From Micromonosporaceae bacterium (GTDB lineage: Bacteria; Actinomycetota; Actinomycetes; Mycobacteriales; Micromonosporaceae), in the NCBI GenBank assembly GCA_017354595.1, contig JAFMQQ010000250.1:1-5405 (forward strand): a stretch of DNA of 5,405 nucleotides, read 5' to 3'. Positions 1 to 5,405 of this stretch are shown one piece after another. The translations under genes and the position numbers were made by a program. The notes below the pieces were generated by a model. That model worked only from the letters and a program-made list of their open reading frames with translations, did no database searches and was not told the origin of the DNA. Within the stretch, counting starts at the first letter, position 1; each line of letters opens with the position of its first letter.

Positions 1-28
1 CCCCGGGTCGCTGCGGAAGTGGTGACGG

Positions 29-334
29 TCAACGGGCAAGACTGCGCCGGGACATCGACCGCCACAGGTCGTTGCTCGGCCGCATGAGCTCAACGAGTTC
101 CCGCTCCCACTCGTTCTCGATCTGGACGCCGGCCTGCTGGCAGGCTTGGCGCGCCTCCTCGGTGCTACCGGCGAACTGGTCGGACCAGGCGCCGTCCTCC
201 GCGACGAGCACGATGCGCGCACCCCGGCGGCCGACGTACTCGATCACTGCCTTCGCCCCGGCATGCCCGGTGACGAAGGATCTGATGCCGTCGACCAAGG
301 CCCCATCGGCGACCGCCGACTTGGCCGACAACAT
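29..334 (-). CDS. Conserved-looking small protein of unknown function (101 aa)
   Basis: I do not recognise this protein and assign no function. It is a soluble 101-residue protein with no signal peptide, membrane segment or metal-binding cysteine cluster; its single Cys is residue 65. Visible layout: a helix-like N-terminus (about 4-24), a beta-hairpin-like stretch (about 28-47, VIEYVGRRGARIVLVAEDG), a helix beginning STEEARQAC (57-65), and an Arg-rich C-terminal helix with MRPSNDLWRSM (84-94). The alternation of strands and amphipathic helices and the normal GC-rich codon use argue for a real gene. The start at 334 is chosen because AGAGGGA (341-347) lies 6 bases upstream. An in-frame ATG at 352 would add six residues and has no ribosome binding site, but could serve a leaderless mRNA (see the promoter entry). 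The gene reads in the same direction as ctaB but is 235 bases away behind hairpins, so it is probably a separate unit. Confidence 0.72.
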   Translation of the reverse strand: MLSAKSAVADGALVDGIRSFVTGHAGAKAVIEYVGRRGARIVLVAEDGAWSDQFAGSTEEARQACQQAGVQIENEWERELVELMRPSNDLWRSMSRRSLAR

Positions 335-340
335 ATCGCT

Positions 341-347
341 TCCCTCT
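341..347 (-). promoter_or_regulatory. Ribosome binding site deciding the start of the 101-aa gene
   Basis: On the minus strand AGAGGGA lies 6 bases before the ATG at 334. It falls inside the coding sequence if the upstream ATG at 352 is used, so it favours the shorter protein. Confidence 0.5.
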
Positions 348-358
348 GCCATGTGGGC

Positions 359-364
359 AGCGTA
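359..364 (-). promoter_or_regulatory. Candidate -10 element for the 101-aa gene
   Basis: On the minus strand TACGCT fits the actinobacterial -10 pattern TAnnnT. It is preceded by TGTT and followed 6 bases later by the A of the ATG at 352. Transcription would then begin at or next to that ATG, giving either a leaderless mRNA or an 18-base leader in front of the ATG at 334. No convincing -35 is present 16-18 bases upstream, so this is a weak call. Confidence 0.3.
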
Positions 365-442
365 AACACGGCCCGCCGGTTGCGCTGGACGGTACCGGGG
401 CCGATGTGATGTGAGTTACGGGGTCGTCTGAGGTTCTCTCGC

Positions 443-455
443 CTCGTTGAACGAG
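443..455. repeat. Short palindrome CTCGT-TGA-ACGAG
   Basis: Perfect 5-base inverted arms flank a 3-base centre, about 110 bases upstream of the 101-aa gene. It could be a small operator or chance. A second inverted pair, GTCCGG (460-465) and CCGGAC (494-499), lies beside it. Nothing else in 365-510 suggests a gene. Confidence 0.2.
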
Positions 456-511
456 CAATGTCCGGAAATGCTACGGCCAGTCATGGGCTGAAACCGGACG
501 AACTTGCATTG

Positions 512-535
512 GCTATCGGTTCGGCAACGGCTAGC
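512..535 (-). terminator. Second hairpin downstream of ctaB
   Basis: This 24-base imperfect hairpin has outer arms GCTA and TAGC, an inner GTT/AAC pairing and two internal mismatches. It lies 35-58 bases past the ctaB stop. It has no T-tract, which is common for actinobacterial terminators but also makes the call uncertain. Confidence 0.25.
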
Positions 536-582
536 GGACCGAGTCAGGCGTTTCCGGGTACAAAACCGCCTAACGGACCAAG
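531..582. repeat. 13-base imperfect direct repeat at the ctaB 3' end
   Basis: CTAGCGGACCGAG (531-543) and CTAACGGACCAAG (570-582) match at 11 of 13 positions, 39 bases apart. The second copy encodes the end of CtaB (Leu-Val-Arg-stop); the first lies downstream and overlaps the second hairpin. It may be the trace of a small tandem duplication of the gene end. Confidence 0.4.
547..570 (-). terminator. Hairpin immediately after the ctaB stop codon
   Basis: Read on the minus strand, GGCG-g-TTT pairs with AAACGCC: seven base pairs with one bulged G, around a loop of about nine bases. The first G is the last base of the ctaB TAG stop. The position suggests ctaB transcript termination or 3'-end protection. 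There is no T-tract. Confidence 0.35.
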
Positions 583-1577
583 GCGTCCACCGCGATGGCT
601 ACGAAGAGTAGCGTCAGGTACGTCGTCGACCAGTGGAACAGCCGCATCGGGCGCACCGGCCCGCCGCGGCGGAGCTGCCGGGCCAGCCGGTGCGCCTCGC
701 CGACGAATGGCAGGCCGAGCAGGACGGCCGCGATGCCGTACAGGGGGGTCATCCCGAAACCCCAGAGGGCGACCGAGGCGGCGACGGTCAGCCAGCTGAA
801 GGCGACCGTCTCGGCGGCCACCCGGCGGCCGGAGGCGACCACCGGCAGCATCGGGATGCCGGCCCGGGCGTAGTCCTGCCGGAACTTGATCGCCAACGCG
901 TAGAAGTGCGGCATCTGCCAGCAGAAGACGATCGCGAACAGTGCGATGGCGCGCGGCGCCAGCCCACCGGTGACGGCGGCCCAACCGATCAGCACCGGCG
1001 CCGCACCGCAGACTCCGCCCCAGAAGGTGTTCTGCGGTGTGGAGCGCTTCAACCAGAGCGTGTACACGAGGTCGTAGTAGGCGATCGCCGCCGCGGTCAG
1101 CCCGGTCGCCAACCAGTTGGTGGTGGCGGCCATCAGACCGAGGGAGACCACGGCCAGGCCGATGCCGAAGACGAGCGCGGCCCGCGGCGAGACGGTGTGG
1201 CTGGGAAGCGGGCGGCGCGCGGTTCGCCGCATCAGCTGATCGATGTCCCGGTCGATGTAGCAGTTGAGCGCGTTCGCCGCCCCCGCGGCCAGAGCGCCGG
1301 CGACCAGAACGGCCACCGTGAGCCCGAGTGGGGATAGGCCGCCGGCGGCCAGGAACATCGCCGGTACGGTCGTGATCAGCAGCAGCTCGACGATGCGCGG
1401 CTTGGTCAGAGCGAGGTACGCCCGGGCAATGGCGAGTGCCCGGCGAGGCCGGGAATGCGCTCGCAACGCCTCGACGGGTAGCGGCTGCGGGACGAGCTCC
1501 GGTGCCGCAACCGGCCCCGCATCCTGGCTCTGGCGTGCCCTCCCGGGACGCGCCGCCGGCTCGGCGAGCGTGCTCAA
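570..1577 (-). CDS. ctaB: Heme O synthase (protoheme IX farnesyltransferase)
   Basis: CtaB is an integral membrane prenyltransferase of the UbiA superfamily. It transfers the farnesyl group of farnesyl diphosphate to the vinyl group of heme B, giving heme O for cytochrome oxidase or as precursor of heme A. The 335-residue protein has about nine hydrophobic segments between about 63 and 333. The first prenyl-diphosphate/Mg site is N105-CYID-R-DID ending at D113, followed by RTARRPLP. The second is D169-LVYTLWLKR (to 178). Family-specific stretches WQMPHFYALAI (220-230) and DYARAGIPMLP (235-245) identify heme O synthase rather than other UbiA enzymes. About 50 Ala/Pro/Arg-rich residues precede the first membrane segment and are probably cytosolic. 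The start is TTG at 1577, supported by AAGGAG 8 bases upstream. ctaB next to tkt is a known actinobacterial arrangement; here a hydrolase gene separates them. Confidence 0.96.
   Translation of the reverse strand: MSTLAEPAARPGRARQSQDAGPVAAPELVPQPLPVEALRAHSRPRRALAIARAYLALTKPRIVELLLITTVPAMFLAAGGLSPLGLTVAVLVAGALAAGAANALNCYIDRDIDQLMRRTARRPLPSHTVSPRAALVFGIGLAVVSLGLMAATTNWLATGLTAAAIAYYDLVYTLWLKRSTPQNTFWGGVCGAAPVLIGWAAVTGGLAPRAIALFAIVFCWQMPHFYALAIKFRQDYARAGIPMLPVVASGRRVAAETVAFSWLTVAASVALWGFGMTPLYGIAAVLLGLPFVGEAHRLARQLRRGGPVRPMRLFHWSTTYLTLLFVAIAVDALVR
1532..1556. repeat. Direct repeat copy 1, inside the ctaB N-terminal codons
   Basis: GGCGTGCCCTCCCGGG (1532-1547) followed by A and CGCGCCGC recurs at 1640-1663 with only the A missing. 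This copy encodes CtaB residues 8-16 (AARPGRARQ). A CCTGG eight to nine bases to the left of both copies extends the similarity to about 33 bases. Confidence 0.8.
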
Positions 1578-1585
1578 ACTCCGGA

Positions 1586-1591
1586 CTCCTT
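1586..1591 (-). promoter_or_regulatory. Ribosome binding site supporting a TTG start for ctaB
   Basis: AAGGAG on the minus strand lies 8 bases before TTG at 1577. I found no ATG or GTG nearby with a comparable site, so this motif decides the unusual start codon. Confidence 0.75.
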
Positions 1592-1639
1592 CGCTGTTCC
1601 CCGCTGGTCACGGCCGGGTTCGGCGCGACAACCTGGTCG

Positions 1640-1663
1640 GGCGTGCCCTCCCGGGCGCGCCGC
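1640..1663. repeat. Direct repeat copy 2, in the hydrolase-ctaB gap
   Basis: The same 16-base core followed by CGCGCCGC starts 108 bases from the first copy. The right part of this copy forms one arm of the hairpin at 1651-1688. Confidence 0.8.
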
Positions 1664-1688
1664 GTCAGACAGCGTACGCGGCGCCCGG
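1651..1688 (-). terminator. Strong GC hairpin between the hydrolase gene and ctaB
   Basis: CCGGGCGC-gc-CGCGT pairs with ACGCGGCGCCCGG: 13 base pairs with a 2-base bulge and a 10-base loop. It lies 20-57 bases past the hydrolase stop in the transcribed direction, so the simplest reading is a terminator without a T-tract. A -10-like TACGCT on the minus strand (1671-1676) starts with the loop-closing T-A pair and continues into the loop. The element could therefore instead be part of the ctaB promoter or leader; no -35 was recognised and I see no other -10-like hexamer for ctaB in 1578-1650. Confidence 0.5.
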
Positions 1689-1707
1689 TGCGCCACTTTG
1701 GGCAGGC

Positions 1708-2496
1708 TCAGCTGTTGGCCGGGGCGTACCTGTGCAGGAAGTCGGTGATCGCGGTGCGTACCTTCCTCGACTGCGGGTCCTGGGGCACCAGCAACGCAAC
1801 GCCGTGGTTGAAGGAGTCCACGATGAGCAGCTTCTTCGAGTTGATGGGCGTGGCGTTGTACATCGCCGTGGCATCGTCGGGGAACGTGCCGTCGTCCTTG
1901 CCGGCGATATACAGCACCGGCGCCTTCAGGTTCGCTACCGCGGACAGCGCGTTCAGGCCCTGATAAGAGGCGGGTGCGGACATGCTGATCACCCCGGCCA
2001 CCTGGGGGATGATCTTCGTCGCGGCGACCAGCGAGGCATTGCCGCCCATCGAAGCGCCGAGCAGCACGATGGACGTCGCGCCATGCCCGAGAAGGTAGCC
2101 CGCGGCGGCCACCACGTTCGCGTCCCGCGCGTCGGTACCGAGGTCGCCGGAGACCCCCGAGCCGGCGAAATCGAAGGCGAGCACCTTGTAGCCCGCGGCG
2201 GCCAGTTCCTTGCCATATGGCAGCCACTCGCAGCTGTCCTCGTCGGCCTGGTGGGCGAGCACCACGCCGACACTGCCGGTGCCGAGCATCACCGCGCCGA
2301 TGTTCACGCCCTTGACGTCGCTGAACCAGGCTTGCTGGCCGCCGGTGCTGACGTCCGGGCATTCGGCTGCCACGGTCGGGTGCACGACCGGACTCGGTGG
2401 TCCCGCGGTCGGCGTCTGGGAGGCGGTGCAGGCGGCGGTCCCCGCGCCGAGGACGACGGCGACGAGCAGGACGCCGAACCGTTTGCAGCTGTTCAC
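1708..2496 (-). CDS. Exported alpha/beta hydrolase, putative lipoprotein
   Basis: This 262-residue serine hydrolase of the alpha/beta fold probably acts outside the membrane; its substrate cannot be told from sequence. A signal peptide is clear: N-terminal K5-R6, hydrophobic core F7-G19, then T-A-A-C with C23 as likely lipidated residue (Thr at -3 is unusual for a lipobox). A Ser/Thr/Pro-rich linker (24-42) follows. The nucleophile elbow is G147-A-S149-M-G-G; the likely triad acid is D202 in AGKDDGTFP, with D201 the alternative, and the likely base is H231 in SFNHG. The segment VVLAHQADEDSCEW (78-91) occupies the oxyanion-loop position, with His-Gln where His-Gly is usual. C46 and C89 could form a disulfide. 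The start is GTG at 2496, with AAGGGAG 6 bases upstream; a longer frame from ATG 2556 would bury the signal peptide and run through the promoter. It may be an esterase, lipase-like enzyme or dienelactone-hydrolase relative. Confidence 0.85.
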   Translation of the reverse strand: MNSCKRFGVLLVAVVLGAGTAACTASQTPTAGPPSPVVHPTVAAECPDVSTGGQQAWFSDVKGVNIGAVMLGTGSVGVVLAHQADEDSCEWLPYGKELAAAGYKVLAFDFAGSGVSGDLGTDARDANVVAAAGYLLGHGATSIVLLGASMGGNASLVAATKIIPQVAGVISMSAPASYQGLNALSAVANLKAPVLYIAGKDDGTFPDDATAMYNATPINSKKLLIVDSFNHGVALLVPQDPQSRKVRTAITDFLHRYAPANS

Positions 2497-2502
2497 CCGA
2501 TG

Positions 2503-2509
2503 CTCCCTT
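2503..2509 (-). promoter_or_regulatory. Ribosome binding site deciding the hydrolase start
   Basis: AAGGGAG on the minus strand lies 6 bases before GTG at 2496, which puts the signal peptide at the very N-terminus. Confidence 0.75.
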
Positions 2510-2522
2510 GTCAGGGGTGTTA

Positions 2523-2536
2523 TGGAAGCGCTCCCA
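2523..2536. promoter_or_regulatory. CebR/CelR-like LacI-family operator
   Basis: TGGAAGCGCTCCCA is a palindrome with one asymmetric position, and the flanking A (2522) and T (2537) extend the symmetry. It matches 13 of 14 bases of TGGGAGCGCTCCCA, the established operator of the cellobiose-responsive LacI-family repressors CebR (Streptomyces) and CelR (Thermobifida). It lies about 10 bases downstream of the hydrolase -10 element, at the predicted start of the transcript, which is a typical place for repression. That the cognate regulator exists in this genome is an inference. Confidence 0.65.
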
Positions 2537-2545
2537 TCGGGGCAG

Positions 2546-2575
2546 AGTCTAGCCATGCCCGACCCGCGGTGTCGC
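2546..2575 (-). promoter_or_regulatory. Predicted promoter of the hydrolase gene
   Basis: On the minus strand GCGACA (2570-2575; four of six bases of TTGACA) is followed after 18 bases by TAGACT (2546-2551; fits TAnnnT). Transcription would start near 2539, giving a leader of about 43 bases that includes the palindrome at 2523-2536 and the ribosome binding site. Confidence 0.5.
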
Positions 2576-2676
2576 CCCGAGCGCGCCCCCGCCGGCGCGG
2601 TCGGTCATGGTCCGTGCATCCCGACGACACGCTCAGTCGCCCGCAGGGATCACGCGTCGGCCAAACGAGCGGTGGG

Positions 2677-2682
2677 TAGGGT
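2677..2682 (+). promoter_or_regulatory. Weak candidate -10 element for tkt
   Basis: TAGGGT fits TAnnnT and would give a leader of about 50 bases before the tkt GTG. No recognisable -35 lies 16-18 bases upstream. Nothing else in 2552-2741 looks like a better promoter for the plus strand. Confidence 0.3.
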
Positions 2683-2727
2683 TCGCAGTGGAAAGCATCG
2701 GCGCGATCCAACCACACGTATCGATCA

Positions 2728-2732
2728 GGGAG
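2728..2732 (+). promoter_or_regulatory. Ribosome binding site of tkt
   Basis: GGGAG lies 9 bases before the GTG at 2742 and supports this non-ATG start. Confidence 0.65.
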
Positions 2733-2741
2733 CGGTAGCCC

Positions 2742-4862
2742 GTGAGCGAAAGCAAACTGGAGTGGTCCGAGCTTGACCGTCGCGCGGTCGACACGGTCCG
2801 TGTTCTGGCGATGGACGCCGTGGAGAGAGCCGGTAACGGCCACCCAGGCACGGCGATGAGCCTCGCCCCCGCCGCGTACCTGCTCTTCCAACGGGTGATG
2901 CGGCACGATCCCACCGACCCGTGGTGGCCGGGCCGGGACCGCTTCGTGCTCTCCTGTGGGCACAGCAGCCTCACCCTGTACATCCAGCTGTTCCTCTCCG
3001 GGTACGGGCTGACGGTGGAGGACCTGCAGTCGTTGCGGCAGTGGGGTTCCCGGACCCCGGGACACCCGGAGCACGGGCACACGCCGGGCGTGGAGACCAC
3101 CACCGGCCCGCTCGGGCAGGGTATCGGCAACGCGGTCGGGATGAGCATGGCCAGCCGGCGCGAGCGGGGACTCTTCGACCCGGAGACCGCGCCCGGGCAG
3201 AGCCTCTTCGACCACCACGTCTACGTGTTCTGCTCGGACGGCGACATGGAGGAGGGGATCAGCCACGAGGTCAGCGCGCTCGCCGGGCACCAGCGGCTGG
3301 GCAACCTGATCGTCATCTACGACGACAACTCCATCTCCATCGAGGACGACACGAACGTCGCCAAGTCCGAGGACGTGGCGGCCCGGTACGCCGCATACGG
3401 ATGGCACGTACAGCACGTCAACTGGCGCGCGGCGGACGGGGCGTACCACGAGGATGTGCCGGCGCTGTATGACGCGCTGTTGGCGGCGAAGGCAGAGACC
3501 GGCCGGCCGTCCTTCATCAACCTGAAGACCATCATCGGCTGGCCGGCGCCGAACAAGCAGAACACCGGCAAGGCACACGGTTCGGCGCTGGGCGCCGAGG
3601 AGGTCGCCGCGACCAAGCGGATCCTCGGCTTCGACCCGGCGCACACCTTCGAGGTGGACGAGGCGATGCTGGCCCACGCCCGCAAGGTGGTTGAGCGCGG
3701 CCGGGCCGCACACGAACAGTGGCGCGGGCGGTTCACCGACTGGACTGCGCAGCACCCGGACCGGGCGGCGCTCTTCGAGCGGCTGTCGACCCGTACCCTG
3801 CCGAAGGGTTGGACCGAGGCGCTGCCCGAGTTCCCGGCCGACAAGAAGGGCATGGCCACCCGCAAGGCATCCGGTGAGGTGCTGCAGGCTCTGGGGCCGG
3901 TGCTGCCCGAGCTGTGGGGCGGCTCGGCCGACCTGGCGGAGAGCAACAACACGACCATCGAGAGCGAGCCTTCGTTCCTGCCACCGGAGTACTCGACCAA
4001 GCTGTTCCCGGGCGACTGGTACGGCCGCACCCTCCACTTTGGAGTGCGCGAGCACGGCATGGGATCGATCCTCAACGGCATCGTGCTGCACGGCGGCACC
4101 CGGCCCTACGGTGGCACCTTCCTCATCTTCAGCGACTACATGCGCCCGGCGGTCCGGCTGGCCGCGCTGATGAAGCTTCCCGTGATCTACGTCTGGACGC
4201 ACGACTCGGTCGGCCTCGGCGAGGACGGGCCGACCCACCAGCCGGTGGAGCAACTGGCCGCGCTGCGCGCGATACCGGGGCTGGACGTGGTACGCCCGGC
4301 GGACGCGAACGAGACGGCCTGGGCCTGGCGGCTGGCGCTGGAGCACACCGACCGGCCGACCGCGCTCTGCCTGACCCGGCAGAACCTGCCGACTCTGGAC
4401 CGGGGCGCGGGCGGGCTAGCCGGCGCCGAAGGCGTCGCCCGCGGCGGGTACGTACTGGCCGACGCGGACGGCGGCAAGCCGGATGTGATCCTGATCGCCA
4501 CCGGCTCGGAGGTATCGGTGGCACTGACCGCGCGCGAGCGGCTGCAGGCCGACGGTACGCCCACCCGGGTGGTCTCGATGCCGTGCCGGGAATGGTTCTA
4601 CGCACAGGATGAGGCGTACCGGCAGTCGGTGCTGCCGCCCTCGACGCGGGCCCGGGTGAGTGTGGAGGCCGCGGTGGCGATGGGCTGGCGGGACCTGGTC
4701 GGCGAGGCCGGAGAATGCGTGAGCCTTGAACACTTTGGGGCCAGCGCCCCGTACACAGTTTTGTTCGAGCAGTTCGGGTTCACCCCGGACCACGTTGTGG
4801 CAGCGGCCCGCGCGTCGCTGTCGAAGGTCGGCGCGATCAAGGGTTCCACCACAGGCAACTGA
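2742..4862 (+). CDS. tkt: Transketolase
   Basis: Transketolase is a cytosolic, thiamine-diphosphate-dependent enzyme of the non-oxidative pentose phosphate pathway. It moves two-carbon ketol units, for example from xylulose-5-phosphate to ribose-5-phosphate or erythrose-4-phosphate. The 706 residues are close to the family length and all three domains are present. N-terminal domain: GNGHPG (31-36, H34), CGHSS (72-76, H74), TPGHPE (H108), GPLGQG (122-127), the cofactor/Mg motif SDGDMEEG (165-172) reaching N196 in YDDNSIS, and H279 in GKAHG. Middle domain: SADL (395-398), the catalytic glutamate E437 in VREHGM, FSDYMRP (463-469), and GLGEDGPTHQP (491-501) with H499. The C-terminal domain runs from about 575. 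All catalytic residues I could place are intact. The start is GTG, consistent with the usual N-terminal length. It is transcribed with tal 14 bases downstream and diverges from the hydrolase gene. Confidence 0.97.
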   Translation: MSESKLEWSELDRRAVDTVRVLAMDAVERAGNGHPGTAMSLAPAAYLLFQRVMRHDPTDPWWPGRDRFVLSCGHSSLTLYIQLFLSGYGLTVEDLQSLRQWGSRTPGHPEHGHTPGVETTTGPLGQGIGNAVGMSMASRRERGLFDPETAPGQSLFDHHVYVFCSDGDMEEGISHEVSALAGHQRLGNLIVIYDDNSISIEDDTNVAKSEDVAARYAAYGWHVQHVNWRAADGAYHEDVPALYDALLAAKAETGRPSFINLKTIIGWPAPNKQNTGKAHGSALGAEEVAATKRILGFDPAHTFEVDEAMLAHARKVVERGRAAHEQWRGRFTDWTAQHPDRAALFERLSTRTLPKGWTEALPEFPADKKGMATRKASGEVLQALGPVLPELWGGSADLAESNNTTIESEPSFLPPEYSTKLFPGDWYGRTLHFGVREHGMGSILNGIVLHGGTRPYGGTFLIFSDYMRPAVRLAALMKLPVIYVWTHDSVGLGEDGPTHQPVEQLAALRAIPGLDVVRPADANETAWAWRLALEHTDRPTALCLTRQNLPTLDRGAGGLAGAEGVARGGYVLADADGGKPDVILIATGSEVSVALTARERLQADGTPTRVVSMPCREWFYAQDEAYRQSVLPPSTRARVSVEAAVAMGWRDLVGEAGECVSLEHFGASAPYTVLFEQFGFTPDHVVAAARASLSKVGAIKGSTTGN

Positions 4863-4871
4863 GGGGAGAGG
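4863..4871 (+). promoter_or_regulatory. Ribosome binding site of tal
   Basis: GGGGAGAGG begins directly after the tkt stop codon; its GGGGAG part ends 8 bases before the tal ATG. It fills most of the 14-base gap, leaving no room for a promoter, so tkt and tal are probably cotranscribed. Confidence 0.8.
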
Positions 4872-4876
4872 TAACG

Positions 4877-5405
4877 ATGACGGACCGACTGGGCGACCTG
4901 TCCGCCGCGGGTGTGGCGGTGTGGCTGGATGACATATCGCGCCAGCGGCTTTCCTCCGGCGGGCTGGACGCGCTGCGCCGCCAGCAGCACGTGGTGGGCG
5001 TGACCAGCAACCCGACCATCTTCGCCAAGGCGCTGGAGGATCTCGGCGACTACGCCGAGCAGCTGCGCGACCTGACCATCCGGGGCGTCACGGTGGAGGA
5101 GGCGACCCGCATGATCACGACGCACGACGTGCGGTCGGCCTGCGACGTGATGCGGCCGGCGTACGACGCGAGCCACGGTGTGGACGGACGGGTATCCATC
5201 GAGGTGGATCCGCGGCTGGCGTACGAAACGGAGAAGACCATCGCCGAGGCGAAGCAGCTGTGGTGGCTGGTGGACCGGGAGAACCTGTTCATCAAGATCC
5301 CGGCGACCGAGGCCGGCCTGCCCGCGATCACCGCCACGCTCGCCGCCGGCATCAGCGTGAACGTGACGCTCATCTTCGGGCTGGACCGGTACGACCAGGT
5401 GATGG
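4877..5405 (+). CDS. tal: Transaldolase, N-terminal part (cut by the window edge)
   Basis: Transaldolase transfers a three-carbon dihydroxyacetone unit from sedoheptulose-7-phosphate to glyceraldehyde-3-phosphate through a Schiff base, working next to transketolase in the pentose phosphate pathway. Only the first 176 codons are in the window; the actinobacterial form is usually about 370 residues. Visible elements: D18 in VWLDDISR, the signature GVTSNPTIF (41-49), E109 in VSIEVDP, the Schiff-base lysine K140 in LFIKIPAT, and SVNVTLIFG (160-168). The ATG at 4877 has a strong ribosome binding site and the N-terminus fits the family. It lies 14 bases after tkt in the same direction, an operon seen in many actinobacteria, where zwf usually follows. 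Confidence 0.96.
   Translation, partial: MTDRLGDLSAAGVAVWLDDISRQRLSSGGLDALRRQQHVVGVTSNPTIFAKALEDLGDYAEQLRDLTIRGVTVEEATRMITTHDVRSACDVMRPAYDASHGVDGRVSIEVDPRLAYETEKTIAEAKQLWWLVDRENLFIKIPATEAGLPAITATLAAGISVNVTLIFGLDRYDQVM

Noticed and set aside
1039..1052. Second operator-like core, AGCGCT in a partly symmetric context
   Set aside because: Only about 10 of 14 bases match the CebR/CelR operator and it lies deep inside ctaB codons.
544..1611. A 355-codon frame on the minus strand overlapping ctaB
   Set aside because: It is the out-of-frame reading of ctaB, dominated by Arg, Gly and Ala with no membrane segments; the true frame carries every heme O synthase motif.
2497..2556. Longer start for the hydrolase at ATG 2556
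   Set aside because: It has no ribosome binding site, would place 20 polar residues before the signal peptide, and would translate through the -10 element and the operator-like palindrome.
1264..2679. A 471-codon open frame on the plus strand across ctaB, the gap and the hydrolase gene
   Set aside because: It crosses two real genes and three intergenic elements on the other strand, has no ribosome binding site that I see, and shows low-complexity composition.
2520..4346. A 608-codon open frame on the minus strand opposite tkt
   Set aside because: It is antisense to a fully intact transketolase with all its motifs. Its translation is rich in Arg, Val, His and Gly with no domain, as expected for a shadow frame in GC-rich DNA.
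1..5405. Mobile element, CRISPR array, tRNA or rRNA gene, riboswitch
   Set aside because: I saw no transposase or integrase, no regularly spaced repeats, no tRNA-like cloverleaf and no recognisable riboswitch core on either strand.

Overview
The window is GC-rich, with strongly G/C-biased third codon positions, GTG and TTG starts, and actinobacterial gene content and order. A Micromonosporaceae-type genome (Micromonospora, Salinispora or Actinoplanes relatives) is my best guess. That assignment is an inference from protein flavour and gene order, not from a search.

Layout. Positions 29-334 (minus strand) encode a 101-residue protein I do not recognise. A 235-base gap follows (335-569), holding a possible promoter for the small gene and two hairpins just past the end of ctaB. 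Positions 570-1577 (minus) are ctaB, heme O synthase. A 130-base gap (1578-1707) contains a strong GC-rich hairpin and one copy of a direct repeat whose other copy lies inside the ctaB coding start. Positions 1708-2496 (minus) encode an exported, probably lipid-anchored alpha/beta hydrolase. A 245-base divergent intergenic region (2497-2741) carries a good promoter for the hydrolase with a palindrome at its predicted transcription start. It also holds a weak promoter candidate for tkt. Positions 2742-4862 (plus) are a full-length transketolase (tkt). Positions 4877-5405 (plus) are the first 176 codons of transaldolase (tal), cut by the window edge.

How they fit together. tkt and tal are a tightly spaced pair for the non-oxidative pentose phosphate pathway; in many actinobacteria zwf, opcA and pgl follow, so zwf is expected just beyond the right edge. 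ctaB supplies heme O for cytochrome oxidase and is classically found divergent from tkt in actinobacteria. The hydrolase sits between these two partners and looks like an accessory insertion into a conserved locus.

The most interesting signal is the palindrome TGGAAGCGCTCCCA at 2523-2536. It differs by one base from the TGGGAGCGCTCCCA operator recognised by the LacI-family cellobiose repressors CebR and CelR. It lies directly at the predicted start of the hydrolase transcript, which suggests that the surface hydrolase belongs to a plant-polysaccharide regulon. The rest of the window is ordinary core metabolism; I see no mobile element, CRISPR array, RNA gene or unknown multi-gene system.
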